Part shown: one piece after another, positions 34,192-43,234 of the stretch | Layout: every line of letters begins with the position of its first letter | Numbering within the stretch: position 1 is the stretch's first letter | NCBI RefSeq assembly: GCF_049800835.1 | Contig: NZ_JBNAFU010000006.1 | Span: 62,001 to 126,000 of the forward strand | Reading direction: 5' to 3' | Length of the DNA stretch: 64,000 nt | From: Dinoroseobacter sp049800835 | Lineage (GTDB): Bacteria; Pseudomonadota; Alphaproteobacteria; Rhodobacterales; Rhodobacteraceae | Notes under the pieces: model-generated | Database searches by the model: none | Seen by the model: only the letters and a program-made list of their open reading frames with translations | What the model was told of the DNA's origin: nothing | Made by a program: the position numbers and the translations under genes

Positions 34192-34935
34192 TCAGTCGCT
34201 CTTGGCGGCCACTGCGGAAAGACCGGATGCGCCAAACACCGCACGGGCGGTCGTGGGATGCGGGCTGAGTTGCTGGGCCGGAGCCGGGGCCGGGCCGGGC
34301 ATCGCACGCCGCGGGCCGTCGCCGTGACACAGCGCCTTTATCTGTGCCAGCAATGTTGGATTGGCGTTGACGGCATCCGCGGAAAGATCGGTCACGACCT
34401 CAAGCAAGTCATCCGGTGTCGCGAGCGCATCGAACAGGCCCCAGGACAGGGCTGTTTGCGCATCGACTTTCTGACCGCCCAGCAGGATCATCTTGGCCCG
34501 GCTCAACCCGCACAGCGCTGCAAGGCGGCGGGGGTCCGAAGGTTGCGGCAGAAAGCCATTCTTCAGCACGGGGTAGAACACCTTGGCCTTGTCCACGGCC
34601 ACCCTCAGGTCGCAGGCGAGCATCATCCCGAGCGCGCCACCCGCGCAGGTGCCATTCAGGGCGGCAATTGTCAGGCCCGGGTAACGCGCGATCCGTGTAG
34701 ACAGCCGTTCCCAAACTGCGTTGGTCGTCAGCCCGTTGTGCACATCCTGCAAGTCCGCGCCAGCGCTGAAGACCTTTCCTGCACCGGTCAGGATAAGAAC
34801 CGGCACCCCTGCGCCCTCGGCCTCCCCGACGCGGCGTTCCAGCATTTCCAGCATTTCGGCGGTCAGGGCATTGGCCTTGTCGGGCCGGTTGAGCGTGATG
34901 GTGCAGCGCGCACCATTGGTCTGGCTGGTGATCAT
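34192..34935 (-). CDS. Enoyl-CoA hydratase/isomerase-fold protein lacking the usual catalytic glutamates
   Basis: The 247-residue crotonase-fold protein keeps the oxyanion-hole features 'VFSAGADLQDV' (about 54-64) and 'NGTCAGGALGMMLACDLRVA' (about 93-112). In hydratases the second reads GGGxE and the next motif ends in PE; here these positions are 'GGALG' and 'YPVLK', so both catalytic Glu residues (rat ECH 144 and 164) are absent. It is therefore unlikely to be a simple hydratase and may isomerise, hydrolyse or just bind a CoA thioester. The C-terminal 35 residues are Pro/Ala-rich. It overlaps the SDR gene by four bases and is translated after it. Confidence 0.8.
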   Translation of the reverse strand: MITSQTNGARCTITLNRPDKANALTAEMLEMLERRVGEAEGAGVPVLILTGAGKVFSAGADLQDVHNGLTTNAVWERLSTRIARYPGLTIAALNGTCAGGALGMMLACDLRVAVDKAKVFYPVLKNGFLPQPSDPRRLAALCGLSRAKMILLGGQKVDAQTALSWGLFDALATPDDLLEVVTDLSADAVNANPTLLAQIKALCHGDGPRRAMPGPAPAPAQQLSPHPTTARAVFGASGLSAVAAKSD

Positions 34936-35690
34936 GTGGCGTCTCCTATCCGGGCGCGAATGTCGGGGTCCCGCAGCGAAATTTCCTCGCCACAAAATTC
35001 ATCGGCGTCTGCGCTGCACATCCACAACAACGCGCGTGCGGGAAAATCGGCCGGGATGTGATCAGACCAATCCAACTGGCTGACCGGGTTTATGCCCGAG
35101 GCTTTGATCTCCCGCTGCATGTGGGTTGCAACCGTTCCGGGGCTCAGGCCCATGACGCGCAGGCCACTTCCGGAGCCCTCGCGGTGGGCGGACCGGGTCA
35201 GCATGGCCGCGGCTGCCTTCGACGTGCAATACCCCGACCAGCCTTCCAATGCGTTATGCGCAGCGCCAGAACTGAGGGTCAGGATTGTCCCGCTGCCCCG
35301 TGCCAACATGTCCGGCAGAGCAAGGCGCATGCCGTAGAAAACGCCTTTCACGTTGATATCGATCAACTGGCTCCAGGCCTGCGCGTCAACTTCCGACAGC
35401 ATCGCGATTGGCTCGATGACAGCGGCATTGTTGATCAGGATATCGATCGGACCATGCGCCGAGGTCGCTTGCAAGAACGCGCTCTGCATTGCGTCGAAGT
35501 CAGACACATCACACGGAAGGGCGAGCGCGCCTGTCTCGGCCGCAAGGGTGGCCAGCTTGTCGGCCGACCGCGCCGTGGCAGCCACGCGGGCGCCCGCTGC
35601 AGTGAAAATGCGCACGGCTTCTGCGCCAATGCCGGTACTTGCGCCTGTGATCAGGACGGATTGCCCGGAAACGGGGCTGTCTGGGCCCAT
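34932..35690 (-). CDS. Classical short-chain dehydrogenase/reductase
   Basis: The 252-residue SDR has the cofactor motif 'VLITGASTGIGAEAV' (about 12-26), 'DVSDFDA' (about 62-68), 'ILINNAAVIEP' (about 85-95) and the catalytic 'LSSGAAHNALEGWSGYCTSK' with Ser, Tyr and Lys. It should reduce or oxidise a carbonyl/alcohol with NAD(P)(H). ATG 35690 starts shortly before the cofactor motif. It is the first gene of a two-gene unit with the crotonase-like gene. Substrate unknown; a shared acyl-CoA or ketone path is inference. Confidence 0.87.
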   Translation of the reverse strand: MGPDSPVSGQSVLITGASTGIGAEAVRIFTAAGARVAATARSADKLATLAAETGALALPCDVSDFDAMQSAFLQATSAHGPIDILINNAAVIEPIAMLSEVDAQAWSQLIDINVKGVFYGMRLALPDMLARGSGTILTLSSGAAHNALEGWSGYCTSKAAAAMLTRSAHREGSGSGLRVMGLSPGTVATHMQREIKASGINPVSQLDWSDHIPADFPARALLWMCSADADEFCGEEISLRDPDIRARIGDAT

Positions 35691-35785
35691 ATTCTCTCTC
35701 GTCGTTTGCCGTCGCTCCCCGGCAGGGTTGACCCTATACGCGCGGACAGGAACAAAGGAAGCGAATTTTGCGAGGAGTGCACCCA

Positions 35786-37297
35786 ATGTCGATCCGTTTG
35801 TCCCTGACGGCCTGTGTCCTGTCGGGTTCTGTTCTTGCCGGGGTGACGCTGGCCACCACACCTGCAACGGCACTGACCGCGCCCGAGCTGTGGGAGGAGT
35901 GGCAAGAAGCCCTCACGTCCCTTGGGCAGGAGGTTGCGATTGCCAACCGCACTTACTCGAACGGAGTTTTGCGTCTGGAAGGGATCACGCAACGCATGCC
36001 AATCGACCCCGAGGTGGGCCGCAACATAACCGTCATTGATGGGCTGGTGCTGACAGAACAAACCGATGGCAGCGTCCGGATCGACCTCGATGGCGGGTAC
36101 CGCATCGATTTCGGCGGCACGGCGGACGGGGAGCGGTCCGAAGGGACGTTGAACCTCGTGTTTACAGGGCTGGACTCGGTTGCGCGCGGGGAACCCGGCA
36201 GCCTGGTCTACGATTTCGCGGCCAACCTCGCGCAGCTGACACTTGATCGCTTGGCCGTGAACGACGAAGACCTCCCGATCACGTTTCAGATGGCGGCCAA
36301 CGAACTTGCTTCGGTGACAACCCAGACCGGGCAGACCTATGCGGGGCAGGGCAGTATCGCAGCGGTCGCGCTTGCAGTGACCGCCGATGACCAACAGGGC
36401 AATGCCATCAAACTGGACTACGGATTGACGGACCTGACCTTCAGTGGCTCGGCGAACTACGCGGAGTTTGCCAGCATGGGGGTTGGTGATCCGGCGGCAG
36501 TGTTCCGGGCCGAGACACCAACCGCCCTGAAGACGCAACATGGCCCGGCGTCTTTTACACTTGATACGCGCGGGCCTTCAGGCGGCGGGACGATATCCGG
36601 GCGCGCCGAAAGCGGCGCATTGGAGGGGGAGTTCGGCAAAGGCCGCGCGCTCTATGCCGCGAACGTGAAAGGGATGATACTGGATGTCGCCAGCGCCGAT
36701 TTGCCGGTACCGGTGAACCTGACCGCAGACGAAATCGGCTTTCGGGTGGATGGCCCGATGCTGGCCGGTGCCGAGCCCCAACCGTTTTCAGCCGCCCTTG
36801 CCTTGCTCGGGCTGAGCATTCCAGAGGCGCTTTGGGCCACCGTTGATCCCGGCGGGTTACTTGCCCGCGATCCGGCGAGCCTTGTCCTGGAATTGTCCGG
36901 GCTGGCGCAACTTGACAAGGACCTTACCGGTCCCGTTGACCCCGAAGATCCGGCCCCCGGCGATGTGCTGGCTCTTGCATTGGAGCAACTCGACCTGTCC
37001 GCAGCGGGGGCGCAGGCAACGGCAAACGGGGCCTTCGCCATGGACCCCAACGCCCCGCCCGCGATGCCGGGTATGCCGCCTCTGTCCGGCAAGCTGAACG
37101 TCGAGATGCGGGGGCTTTCAGGCTTCATCAACAACCTTATCACGCTTGGGCTGCTCGATCCGACCAACGCCATGGGGGCGCAGATGATGCTGGGGATGCT
37201 TGCGCGTCCGGCCCCGGGCGGCGGGGATGTCCTGACCTCCGAGATCGAGGTGAGCCCCTCAGGCGGGATTACGGCAAACGGTCAGCGCATCCGCTAG
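35786..37297 (+). CDS. Exported DUF2125 protein
   Basis: The 503-residue protein has a signal peptide ('MSIRLSLTACVLSGSVLAGV') and a long beta-rich mature domain with repeating strands such as 'GVLRLEGITQRMP', 'GSVRIDLDGGYRIDFGG' and 'IKLDYGLTDLTFSG'. This size and pattern fit the alphaproteobacterial DUF2125 family. Function is unknown; the architecture suggests a periplasmic or membrane-associated hydrophobic-surface protein. ATG 35786 follows 'gaggag' at good spacing. It is divergent from the SDR gene. Confidence 0.82.
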   Translation: MSIRLSLTACVLSGSVLAGVTLATTPATALTAPELWEEWQEALTSLGQEVAIANRTYSNGVLRLEGITQRMPIDPEVGRNITVIDGLVLTEQTDGSVRIDLDGGYRIDFGGTADGERSEGTLNLVFTGLDSVARGEPGSLVYDFAANLAQLTLDRLAVNDEDLPITFQMAANELASVTTQTGQTYAGQGSIAAVALAVTADDQQGNAIKLDYGLTDLTFSGSANYAEFASMGVGDPAAVFRAETPTALKTQHGPASFTLDTRGPSGGGTISGRAESGALEGEFGKGRALYAANVKGMILDVASADLPVPVNLTADEIGFRVDGPMLAGAEPQPFSAALALLGLSIPEALWATVDPGGLLARDPASLVLELSGLAQLDKDLTGPVDPEDPAPGDVLALALEQLDLSAAGAQATANGAFAMDPNAPPAMPGMPPLSGKLNVEMRGLSGFINNLITLGLLDPTNAMGAQMMLGMLARPAPGGGDVLTSEIEVSPSGGITANGQRIR

Positions 37298-37365
37298 GCG
37301 GCCACCTGCTTGCACATGCGCAGCGCGCGGCCTAGGTCTTCGGGGAACCCAGACCGGAGCCGGCC

Positions 37366-38712
37366 ATGCCTCAAGACCTCGCCACCCTGACAGATGCCTT
37401 GCTGAGCGCGGCGAAATCGGCAGGCGCCGATGCAGCTGACGCGATTGCGGTGCAAGGTACATCCCTGTCGATTGATGTCCGGGGGGGCGCGTTGGAACAG
37501 GCCGAAAGATCCGAAGGAATAGACCTCGGGTTGCGTGTCCTGATAGGTCAGAAGGCCGCGGTGGTCTCGTCGTCCGATGCAAGCCCGGACACGGTGGCCG
37601 AGATGGCAGCCCGCGCGGTTGCGATGGCCGGCGAGGCCCCGGATGACCCATGCATCGGCCTTGCTGATCCGGGTCAGCTGGCCCGCGACTGGGATACGGA
37701 CGCCTTGGAACTGCACGATCCGGCCCCCGAGCCGTCACCATCCGACCTTCAGGAGGCTGCCACGCGCGCCGAGGCAGCGGCACAGGGCTTTGACGGCATC
37801 AGTCAGGTGCAGTCCGCCTCTGCTGGGTACGCGGCGCGGCAGGTGCACCTTGCAGCCTCCAACGGCTTTTCGGGCGGATACGGCCGCACGGATACGGGGT
37901 TGTCCGTCGTGGCAATCACCGGAAGCGGCACGGACATGGAACGCGACTACGCGGGCGAGAGCCGGATCCATGCCGCTGACCTGCCAACCCCTGAGGAGGT
38001 CGGTATCCTCGCGGCCGAGCGTACCCTTGCCCGCGCCGGGGCGCGCAAACCACCGACCGGGGCCTTTCCAGTCCTCTATGACGAGCGTATTTCCAGCGCG
38101 CTGATCGGTCATCTTCTGGCGGCGGCCAGCGGGGCGTCAGTTGCGCGCGGCGCCAGCTGGTTGCGCGATGCGTTGGGCGCTCAGGTGCTGCCCAAGGGGA
38201 TGTCCTTGATCGAAGACCCGCACCGCCCCCGTGTGTCGGGGTCTCGACCCTTCGATGCCGAAGGCTTGCCGACCGCACGCCGCGCGATTGTCGATGACGG
38301 GGTGCTTATGGGGTGGACACTCGATCTGGGTACCGGGCGCAAGCTGGACATGCCCAGCACAGCAAATGCCGCGCGGGGTACCTCGTCGGGTCCGCAACCC
38401 TCGGTCACGAACGTTACACTGAGTCCCGGTACGGCGTCGCGCGATGACCTGATCGCGCAGATGGGCACGGGCCTGCTCGTCACCTCGATGATCGGGGCGT
38501 CCATCAACCCCACCACGGGCGACTACTCTCGCGGGGCGTCGGGGTTCTGGGTGGAAAACGGTGAAATCACCTATGCGGTCAACGAATGCACAATCGCGGG
38601 CAATCTGCGTGACATGCTTGTGCGCCTGACACCCGCGAATGACGCGCGCCCGCACCTGAGCCGTGTGGTCCCGAGTCTGCTCGTCGAGGGGTTGACGATT
38701 GCCGGAAGCTGA
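37366..38712 (+). CDS. pmbA: TldE/PmbA-family protease subunit
   Basis: The 448-residue protein belongs to the TldD/TldE(PmbA) family, which matures peptides such as microcins and degrades some antitoxins. PmbA marks include 'SIDVRGGALEQAERSEG' (about 34-50), 'GASWLRDALGAQVLP' (about 262-276) and 'GASINPTTGDYSRGASGFWV' (about 377-396). The HExxxH zinc motif of the TldD partner is absent, as expected for TldE. tldD is not in the window. A TTG-started phosphatase gene overlaps the 3' end by 14 bases. Confidence 0.9.
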   Translation: MPQDLATLTDALLSAAKSAGADAADAIAVQGTSLSIDVRGGALEQAERSEGIDLGLRVLIGQKAAVVSSSDASPDTVAEMAARAVAMAGEAPDDPCIGLADPGQLARDWDTDALELHDPAPEPSPSDLQEAATRAEAAAQGFDGISQVQSASAGYAARQVHLAASNGFSGGYGRTDTGLSVVAITGSGTDMERDYAGESRIHAADLPTPEEVGILAAERTLARAGARKPPTGAFPVLYDERISSALIGHLLAAASGASVARGASWLRDALGAQVLPKGMSLIEDPHRPRVSGSRPFDAEGLPTARRAIVDDGVLMGWTLDLGTGRKLDMPSTANAARGTSSGPQPSVTNVTLSPGTASRDDLIAQMGTGLLVTSMIGASINPTTGDYSRGASGFWVENGEITYAVNECTIAGNLRDMLVRLTPANDARPHLSRVVPSLLVEGLTIAGS

Positions 38713-39493
38713 TGCGCGCAGCGATCTCGCTCTGCTGATCGACGCCGCCCGCGCCGCAGGCAGGATCGCCGTCAAACACTGGCGCGCCGACCCTGAAACC
38801 TGGGACAAGGCGGATGGCGCCGGGCCCGTGACGGAGGCCGATCTCGAAGTCGACGCGATGCTGCATGCCGAACTTCTTGCGGCCCGCCCGGATTACGGCT
38901 GGCTTTCCGAAGAGACCGCCGATACGCCCGAGCGATTGCAGGCGGATCGTGTGTTCGTAGTGGACCCGATTGACGGCACGCGCTCGTTCATCGCGGGTCA
39001 ACGGACGTTTGCCCATGCGCTGACCGTGGTCGAACAGGGTCGTCCGGTGGCCGGCGTGGTCTACTTGCCGCTGCGCGACAAGCTGTACGCAGCCGCGCTT
39101 GGCTATGGCGCGACGTTGAACGGCGCGCCGATCACGACCTCCGCACGCAGCCAACCCGGCGGGGCCTCCATGCTTGCGGCCAAACCGAATTTCGCGCCCG
39201 AGCACTGGGGCGGCACGCCCCCTGATCTGGCGCGTCATTTCCGGACCTCGCTTGCGTACCGGGTCTCCCTCGTCGCCGAAGGGCGCTTCGATGCGATGAT
39301 GACAATCCGTGACGCATGGGAATGGGACATCGCGGCCGGATGCCTGATCGCCGCCGAAGCCGGTGCCAGGGTCACGGATAGGCTCGGCGCGCCGCTTGTG
39401 TTCAATAGTCCCGGTGCGAAAACGCCCGGAGCACTCGTGGCGAACCCGGTTCTGCATGAAAACCTCCGCGCTGCGATGACGCTCGCGTCCTGA
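38699..39493 (+). CDS. Inositol-monophosphatase/CysQ-family phosphatase
   Basis: The 264-residue Mg-dependent phosphatase has 'GWLSEETADT' (metal-binding Glu, about 67-76), 'VVDPIDGTRSFIAG' (about 87-100) and 'WEWDIAAGCLIAAEAGARVTD' split as 'WEWDIAAG' plus 'AEAGARVTD' (about 208-228). The family acts on inositol phosphates, histidinol phosphate or 3'-phosphoadenosine 5'-phosphate; the CysQ-like spacing makes PAP hydrolysis plausible, not proven. The start is TTG 38699, which overlaps pmbA, so the two are probably co-translated. Confidence 0.87.
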   Translation: MPEADARSDLALLIDAARAAGRIAVKHWRADPETWDKADGAGPVTEADLEVDAMLHAELLAARPDYGWLSEETADTPERLQADRVFVVDPIDGTRSFIAGQRTFAHALTVVEQGRPVAGVVYLPLRDKLYAAALGYGATLNGAPITTSARSQPGGASMLAAKPNFAPEHWGGTPPDLARHFRTSLAYRVSLVAEGRFDAMMTIRDAWEWDIAAGCLIAAEAGARVTDRLGAPLVFNSPGAKTPGALVANPVLHENLRAAMTLAS

Positions 39494-39544
39494 GAACACG
39501 CGCCCGATCAGGTCGGAAAACAGTCCCGCCGGAGGCTCCTGTCC

Positions 39545-39871
39545 CTATCGCTTGCGGCCCCGTCCGGCGCGGCGCGCACCGGGTGTTCTGGAATGAAACT
39601 CCGTTGGTCGTTTCGCAACCCATAGAATGAACTTCGCCAGCCGGGGGTGGCCCTGCAAGGCCGGAATGGTGTGATAGCTGCGGGCAAGCTCCGCCTCTCT
39701 CAGTGTTGCATGGATTTCATTATGGCAGATCTGATGCAGCAAAACCGTCGGCCCGCCCTTGCCGCCGCGCAGTTTCGGGATCAGGTGATGCAGGCTTTGG
39801 CGGGCTTGCGGCGGAATCGGCCGCTCACAGAGCGGGCAGATAGGCAGTTCGTTCCCGTCATGCCTCGTCAT
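39545..39871 (-). CDS. Small HNH nuclease-family protein
   Basis: The 108-residue protein carries a zinc-binding 'CPLCERPIP' (about 12-20), then the HNH core 'HHLIPKLRGGKGGPTVLLHQ' (about 28-47) and 'ICHNEIHATL', giving the H-N-H pattern. A basic C-terminus follows ('RRAGRGRKR'). Stand-alone HNH proteins of this type are common in proteobacteria and cut or nick DNA; the target is unknown. No intron, phage or restriction genes are near. Confidence 0.85.
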   Translation of the reverse strand: MTRHDGNELPICPLCERPIPPQARQSLHHLIPKLRGGKGGPTVLLHQICHNEIHATLREAELARSYHTIPALQGHPRLAKFILWVAKRPTEFHSRTPGARRAGRGRKR

Positions 39872-39926
39872 CCTGCCGCTCCTTTCGCTTGAGCTTTTCC
39901 GCCACTGGCTTCAAGGATGCGGCACA

Positions 39927-41108
39927 ATGGCGACAGGACAAGAGTGTGACGCGCTGATTATCGGTGCGGGCCCTGCCGGGCTGATGGCGGCATCGCGACT
40001 GGCGCAGGCCGGACGCCATGTGGTGATTACCGACCGCATGCCATCAGCGGGACGCAAGTTCCTGATGGCGGGCAAGTCCGGACTGAACCTGACAAAGCGC
40101 GAAAGCCCACAGGCATTTCACGCGGCCTACCGTGCAGCGGCCCCTCACCTTGCACCGATGCTGGCCGCATTCGGCCCGGCAGAGGTGGAAGCGTGGGCCG
40201 CATCCCTTGGGCAGTCGGTTTTCGCCGGGTCCACCGGACGGGTTTTTCCAGACGCTATGAAAGCGTCGCCTTTGCTGCGCGCATGGCTGGCGGATCTTGT
40301 TGCTCAGGGGGCGGAGTTCCGCGCGCGCTGGCGGTGGCTTGGCTGGGCCGGGTCAGGTGCCACATTTGCCACGCCGGATGGTCGGCGGACACTGCACCCG
40401 GATGTAACGGTGCTGGCCCTGGGGGGGGGCAGTTGGGCGCGTCTGGGGTCGGATGGCGCGTGGACGGATCAGCTTGGCCCGACAACGCCCTTTGCACCTG
40501 CAAACATGGGCGTCATGCGAGCCTGGTCGCCCCATATGACCCCGCACCTCGGTCAACCGCTCAAGGGCATCGCGCTGCGCGCCGGCGAGGTGGTCAGCCG
40601 GGGCGAGGTGATAGTCTCGGCGCGGGGGATCGAAGGTGGCGGCGTCTACGCGCTGTCGCCCGAGATACGGGCCGGAACCCCGATGACCGTGGATCTGAAA
40701 CCTGATCTGGCAATCGCCGCTGTGGTGCAGCGTCTTGCGCGCCCAAGGGGCAAGGCCAGTCTTGCCACGCATCTGCGTAAGACGCTTGGCCTGTCGAAGC
40801 TGGCCATCGCTTTGGCGCAGGAAGTTGCGCGACCGCTGCCGTCGGACCCCAAGGCTCTCGCGGCGACGTTGAAGGCCCTGCCGCTCGACCATGACGGTCC
40901 GCGCCCGCTGGACGAGGCAATCTCGGTTGCCGGCGGATTGCGTTGGGATGTGCTCGATGCCGATCTGATGCTGACCGCCCGTCCGGGGACCTATGCGTGC
41001 GGTGAGATGCTCGATTGGGAGGCCCCAACCGGCGGGTATCTGCTGACGGCTTGCCTGGCGACCGGGTCCTGGGCCGGGGCAGCCGCCGCACGGCGCCTAG
41101 CGGGCTGA
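39927..41108 (+). CDS. TIGR03862-type FAD flavoprotein (HI0933/BaiN-like)
   Basis: The 393-residue protein begins with the FAD-binding 'ALIIGAGPAGLMAASRLAQ' (about 9-27), followed by 'AGRKFLMAGKSGLNLTKRE' (about 45-63), a mark of the HI0933 superfamily. The second half has 'VSARGIEGGGVYALSPEI' and a C-terminal 'GEMLDWEAPTGGYLLTACLA' motif (about 362-381) that closes the FAD site. Electron donor and substrate are unknown; relatives are annotated as NAD(P)/FAD oxidoreductases. Its 3' end overlaps the convergent GST gene by 12 bases. Confidence 0.88.
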   Translation: MATGQECDALIIGAGPAGLMAASRLAQAGRHVVITDRMPSAGRKFLMAGKSGLNLTKRESPQAFHAAYRAAAPHLAPMLAAFGPAEVEAWAASLGQSVFAGSTGRVFPDAMKASPLLRAWLADLVAQGAEFRARWRWLGWAGSGATFATPDGRRTLHPDVTVLALGGGSWARLGSDGAWTDQLGPTTPFAPANMGVMRAWSPHMTPHLGQPLKGIALRAGEVVSRGEVIVSARGIEGGGVYALSPEIRAGTPMTVDLKPDLAIAAVVQRLARPRGKASLATHLRKTLGLSKLAIALAQEVARPLPSDPKALAATLKALPLDHDGPRPLDEAISVAGGLRWDVLDADLMLTARPGTYACGEMLDWEAPTGGYLLTACLATGSWAGAAAARRLAG

Positions 41109-41690
41109 GGCGCGGATGAACGCGGGTCGTTCCCGCATGCGCCCAAGATAGTCCAGCAGGCTTGGGGCCTCTATCTCGAATTTGGCGTTGATGGCCCAGC
41201 CGAGGCAATGCGTGAGTATGATATCGGTGATCCGCATCTGGTCGCCGGCGGCAAAGGGCGCGTCGCCCATCCGCGTTGCCAGCCGCCTGCAATTGCGCGT
41301 GAATTCCCACCTGAGGCTGTCCTTGACCTCGGGAACCCGGCGGTCCTCTGGCAAGACGAAGCTGTGGCGCGCAGCGGCCCAGAGCAGGGCGTCGAGTTCA
41401 TCGAGGACCAGGTGCGTAATGGCGTCCTGATGCGCCCGGGCCAATGTACCGGCGGGTTCTGTCAGCTGCGCATGGCTGTCGGCCAGATAGGTCAGGATCG
41501 CGGCGCTGTCGGTCAGAACTGCATCCCCCGCCAGCAACACGGGGACCTTGCCTGACGGATTGTGACCGCGGACCACCTGATCGCGCGGTGAAACGGCCAC
41601 GTGGGTGTAGGGGGCCTGCAGTTCCTCCAGCATCCAGAGCACGCGAAAGGCTCGGCTCTTGGCTGTGCCGATGACGGTATAGTTGCCCAT
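41097..41690 (-). CDS. Glutathione S-transferase family protein
   Basis: The 197-residue protein has the thioredoxin-like N-terminal domain ('YTVIGTAKSRAFRVLWMLEE', then 'GKVPVLLAGDAVLTDSAAI' with the glutathione-contacting 'DSAA' near 63-66) and an all-helical C-terminal domain. A Ser in 'AKSRAF' may be the thiol-activating residue, as in bacterial GSTs. Specificity cannot be read from sequence. It precedes the holA gene by 12 bases but is downstream of it in transcription, so it may be the last gene of the leuS-lptE-holA unit. Confidence 0.87.
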   Translation of the reverse strand: MGNYTVIGTAKSRAFRVLWMLEELQAPYTHVAVSPRDQVVRGHNPSGKVPVLLAGDAVLTDSAAILTYLADSHAQLTEPAGTLARAHQDAITHLVLDELDALLWAAARHSFVLPEDRRVPEVKDSLRWEFTRNCRRLATRMGDAPFAAGDQMRITDIILTHCLGWAINAKFEIEAPSLLDYLGRMRERPAFIRASAR

Positions 41691-41702
41691 ATCCCCTCCC
41701 GG

Positions 41703-42734
41703 TCAGGTGCGTCCGCGGCCCCCCAGCATGGCGAGGCGGATCAACGCGCGTTCCATGACCGCCATCTGCGGCGCTTTTTGTGCAGATCGCAAGGTCATGT
41801 CGGTTTCTGTCAGGATCGACAGCGCCTGCTCAAGCCTTGGAGCCCCCCAGCCTTGAGCCTGCCTGATCATCCTGTCACGCGCCGGGCCAAAGACCGGCGG
41901 ACGGGCCCGTGCAAGGCCGCTGCCCGGCCCGCCGGGGTCGATCGCCCCCGTGTAAAGCCTGCGGAAATGCATGGTTGCTGCGATGCAAAGGCGTACGGCA
42001 CCCTCGCCTTGTCCGGACAAACGCGCCATCAGCGGGCCGATGGCCTGTGCCTGCCCCTCGGCCACTGCGTGCAGCAGGCTGTCAAGCTCGGCCTCCGTCG
42101 TGGCAGGCGCAACGGCGGTGATGTCGCCGGGCGTCAGCGGGCTTGTATCCCCATGCTTGTAGAGCCCCAGTTTCTCGACGAACTGCGCAAAATCACCCGG
42201 ATCCAGAGCGCGGGCGAGGGCGGTCAGATCGCCCATGGCATCCGGCGGGACGGCTGTCAGACCAGCGGACGTCAACGCTGCCTCGATCTCCTCGCGCCCC
42301 GGCGGATCGTTGTAAATCCCGGCGGCATAGGCATTCGCATGCTCTTCGAAGGCCTTTCGCAGTTTTGACGATTTTTTCAGGGGGCCTGCCGTGACGACAA
42401 GCGTTGCATCACCGGCTTGCCAATCCTCAAGCGCGGCGATCAAGGCTGGGGCGCCCTGATCGTTTGCGCCATCGACGAACACTGCGCGGGGGCCGGGAAA
42501 AAAGCTCTGGGCGCGCATGGCATCCCCCACGGCTGCCCCGTCACAGCGCAGATCTGATCCGGCCAGCCGCGTCAGGCGCATTTCCTCTTCGCCGTTCTCT
42601 CCGACCAACGCCTTCAGCAAGGCCTGTCGTCGCAGGGCCACCCGCATCGGATCGGCCCCGTAAAACAAAACGCCAGCCCGGTCCGGTTCCGGTCGTTTCA
42701 CGTATCCCGGAAGGGCAGAGGCAGAGAGTTTCAT
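41703..42734 (-). CDS. holA: DNA polymerase III delta subunit
   Basis: The 343-residue clamp-loader subunit opens the sliding clamp. The start 'MKLSASALPGYVKRPEPDRA' and 'VLFYGADPMRVALRRQALLK' (about 21-40) match alphaproteobacterial HolA, with 'ALVVT'-like core strands and a C-terminal helical collar domain ('LGLYKHGDTSPLTPGDI' near 205-221). ATG 42734 overlaps the lptE stop by four bases. The frame is open upstream, but that part mirrors lptE in another frame. Length is normal. Confidence 0.9.
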   Translation of the reverse strand: MKLSASALPGYVKRPEPDRAGVLFYGADPMRVALRRQALLKALVGENGEEEMRLTRLAGSDLRCDGAAVGDAMRAQSFFPGPRAVFVDGANDQGAPALIAALEDWQAGDATLVVTAGPLKKSSKLRKAFEEHANAYAAGIYNDPPGREEIEAALTSAGLTAVPPDAMGDLTALARALDPGDFAQFVEKLGLYKHGDTSPLTPGDITAVAPATTEAELDSLLHAVAEGQAQAIGPLMARLSGQGEGAVRLCIAATMHFRRLYTGAIDPGGPGSGLARARPPVFGPARDRMIRQAQGWGAPRLEQALSILTETDMTLRSAQKAPQMAVMERALIRLAMLGGRGRT

Positions 42735-43234
42735 TCCGGCAGCGTGTCCGCCGCCGCGATCAGGCGGACCAGAACCAGATCGGTGAGCGCAACCATCAAC
42801 CGGCTGCGCGCCTCGCGCTGTGCTGACCGGGTGCTCACGGTCGTTCCTGTTGCGGAATAGGACGTGAAAGTATCGACCCGTCCGGACTGGATCGCCTGAC
42901 CGGTGCGCAGGTCGGTCAGAGTGTAAGTCGCAATCCCGATGAGATCGAAGCGCGTGATGTCTTCTTCCGCGGCCACGGCGAGAGACTCGCTCCGGACACT
43001 CGGCAGGATCAACAGCCCGAACTTGGGGGCGGTCGCCGTGCCAAGGCGGCGTTCGACGTGCCGGGCAATGTCGAACTGATCCGGCGACCTCGGTTCCTGG
43101 TAGAGGACCGTGCGCTGCAATCGGGAGGCGGCCTCGCCTGGTGCGTAAACCGGTGTAAAGCCACACCCTGCCAGGACAAGCACGCAGGGCGCGCATTGCA
43201 GGACCTTGCGGCGGGTCAGATCAGATGACGACAT
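42731..43234 (-). CDS. lptE: LPS-assembly lipoprotein LptE
   Basis: The 167-residue lipoprotein has a signal peptide with lipobox 'VLAGC' (Cys24), preceded by a twin-Arg-like 'LTRRKVLQCAP'. The mature part 'GFTPVYAPGEAASRLQRTVL' and 'FGLLILPSVRSESLAV' matches alphaproteobacterial LptE, the outer-membrane plug for LptD in LPS export. It overlaps leuS upstream by 14 bases and holA downstream by four. This leuS-lptE-holA order is a known conserved arrangement in proteobacteria and supports the call. lptD is not here. Confidence 0.88.
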   Translation of the reverse strand: MSSSDLTRRKVLQCAPCVLVLAGCGFTPVYAPGEAASRLQRTVLYQEPRSPDQFDIARHVERRLGTATAPKFGLLILPSVRSESLAVAAEEDITRFDLIGIATYTLTDLRTGQAIQSGRVDTFTSYSATGTTVSTRSAQREARSRLMVALTDLVLVRLIAAADTLPE

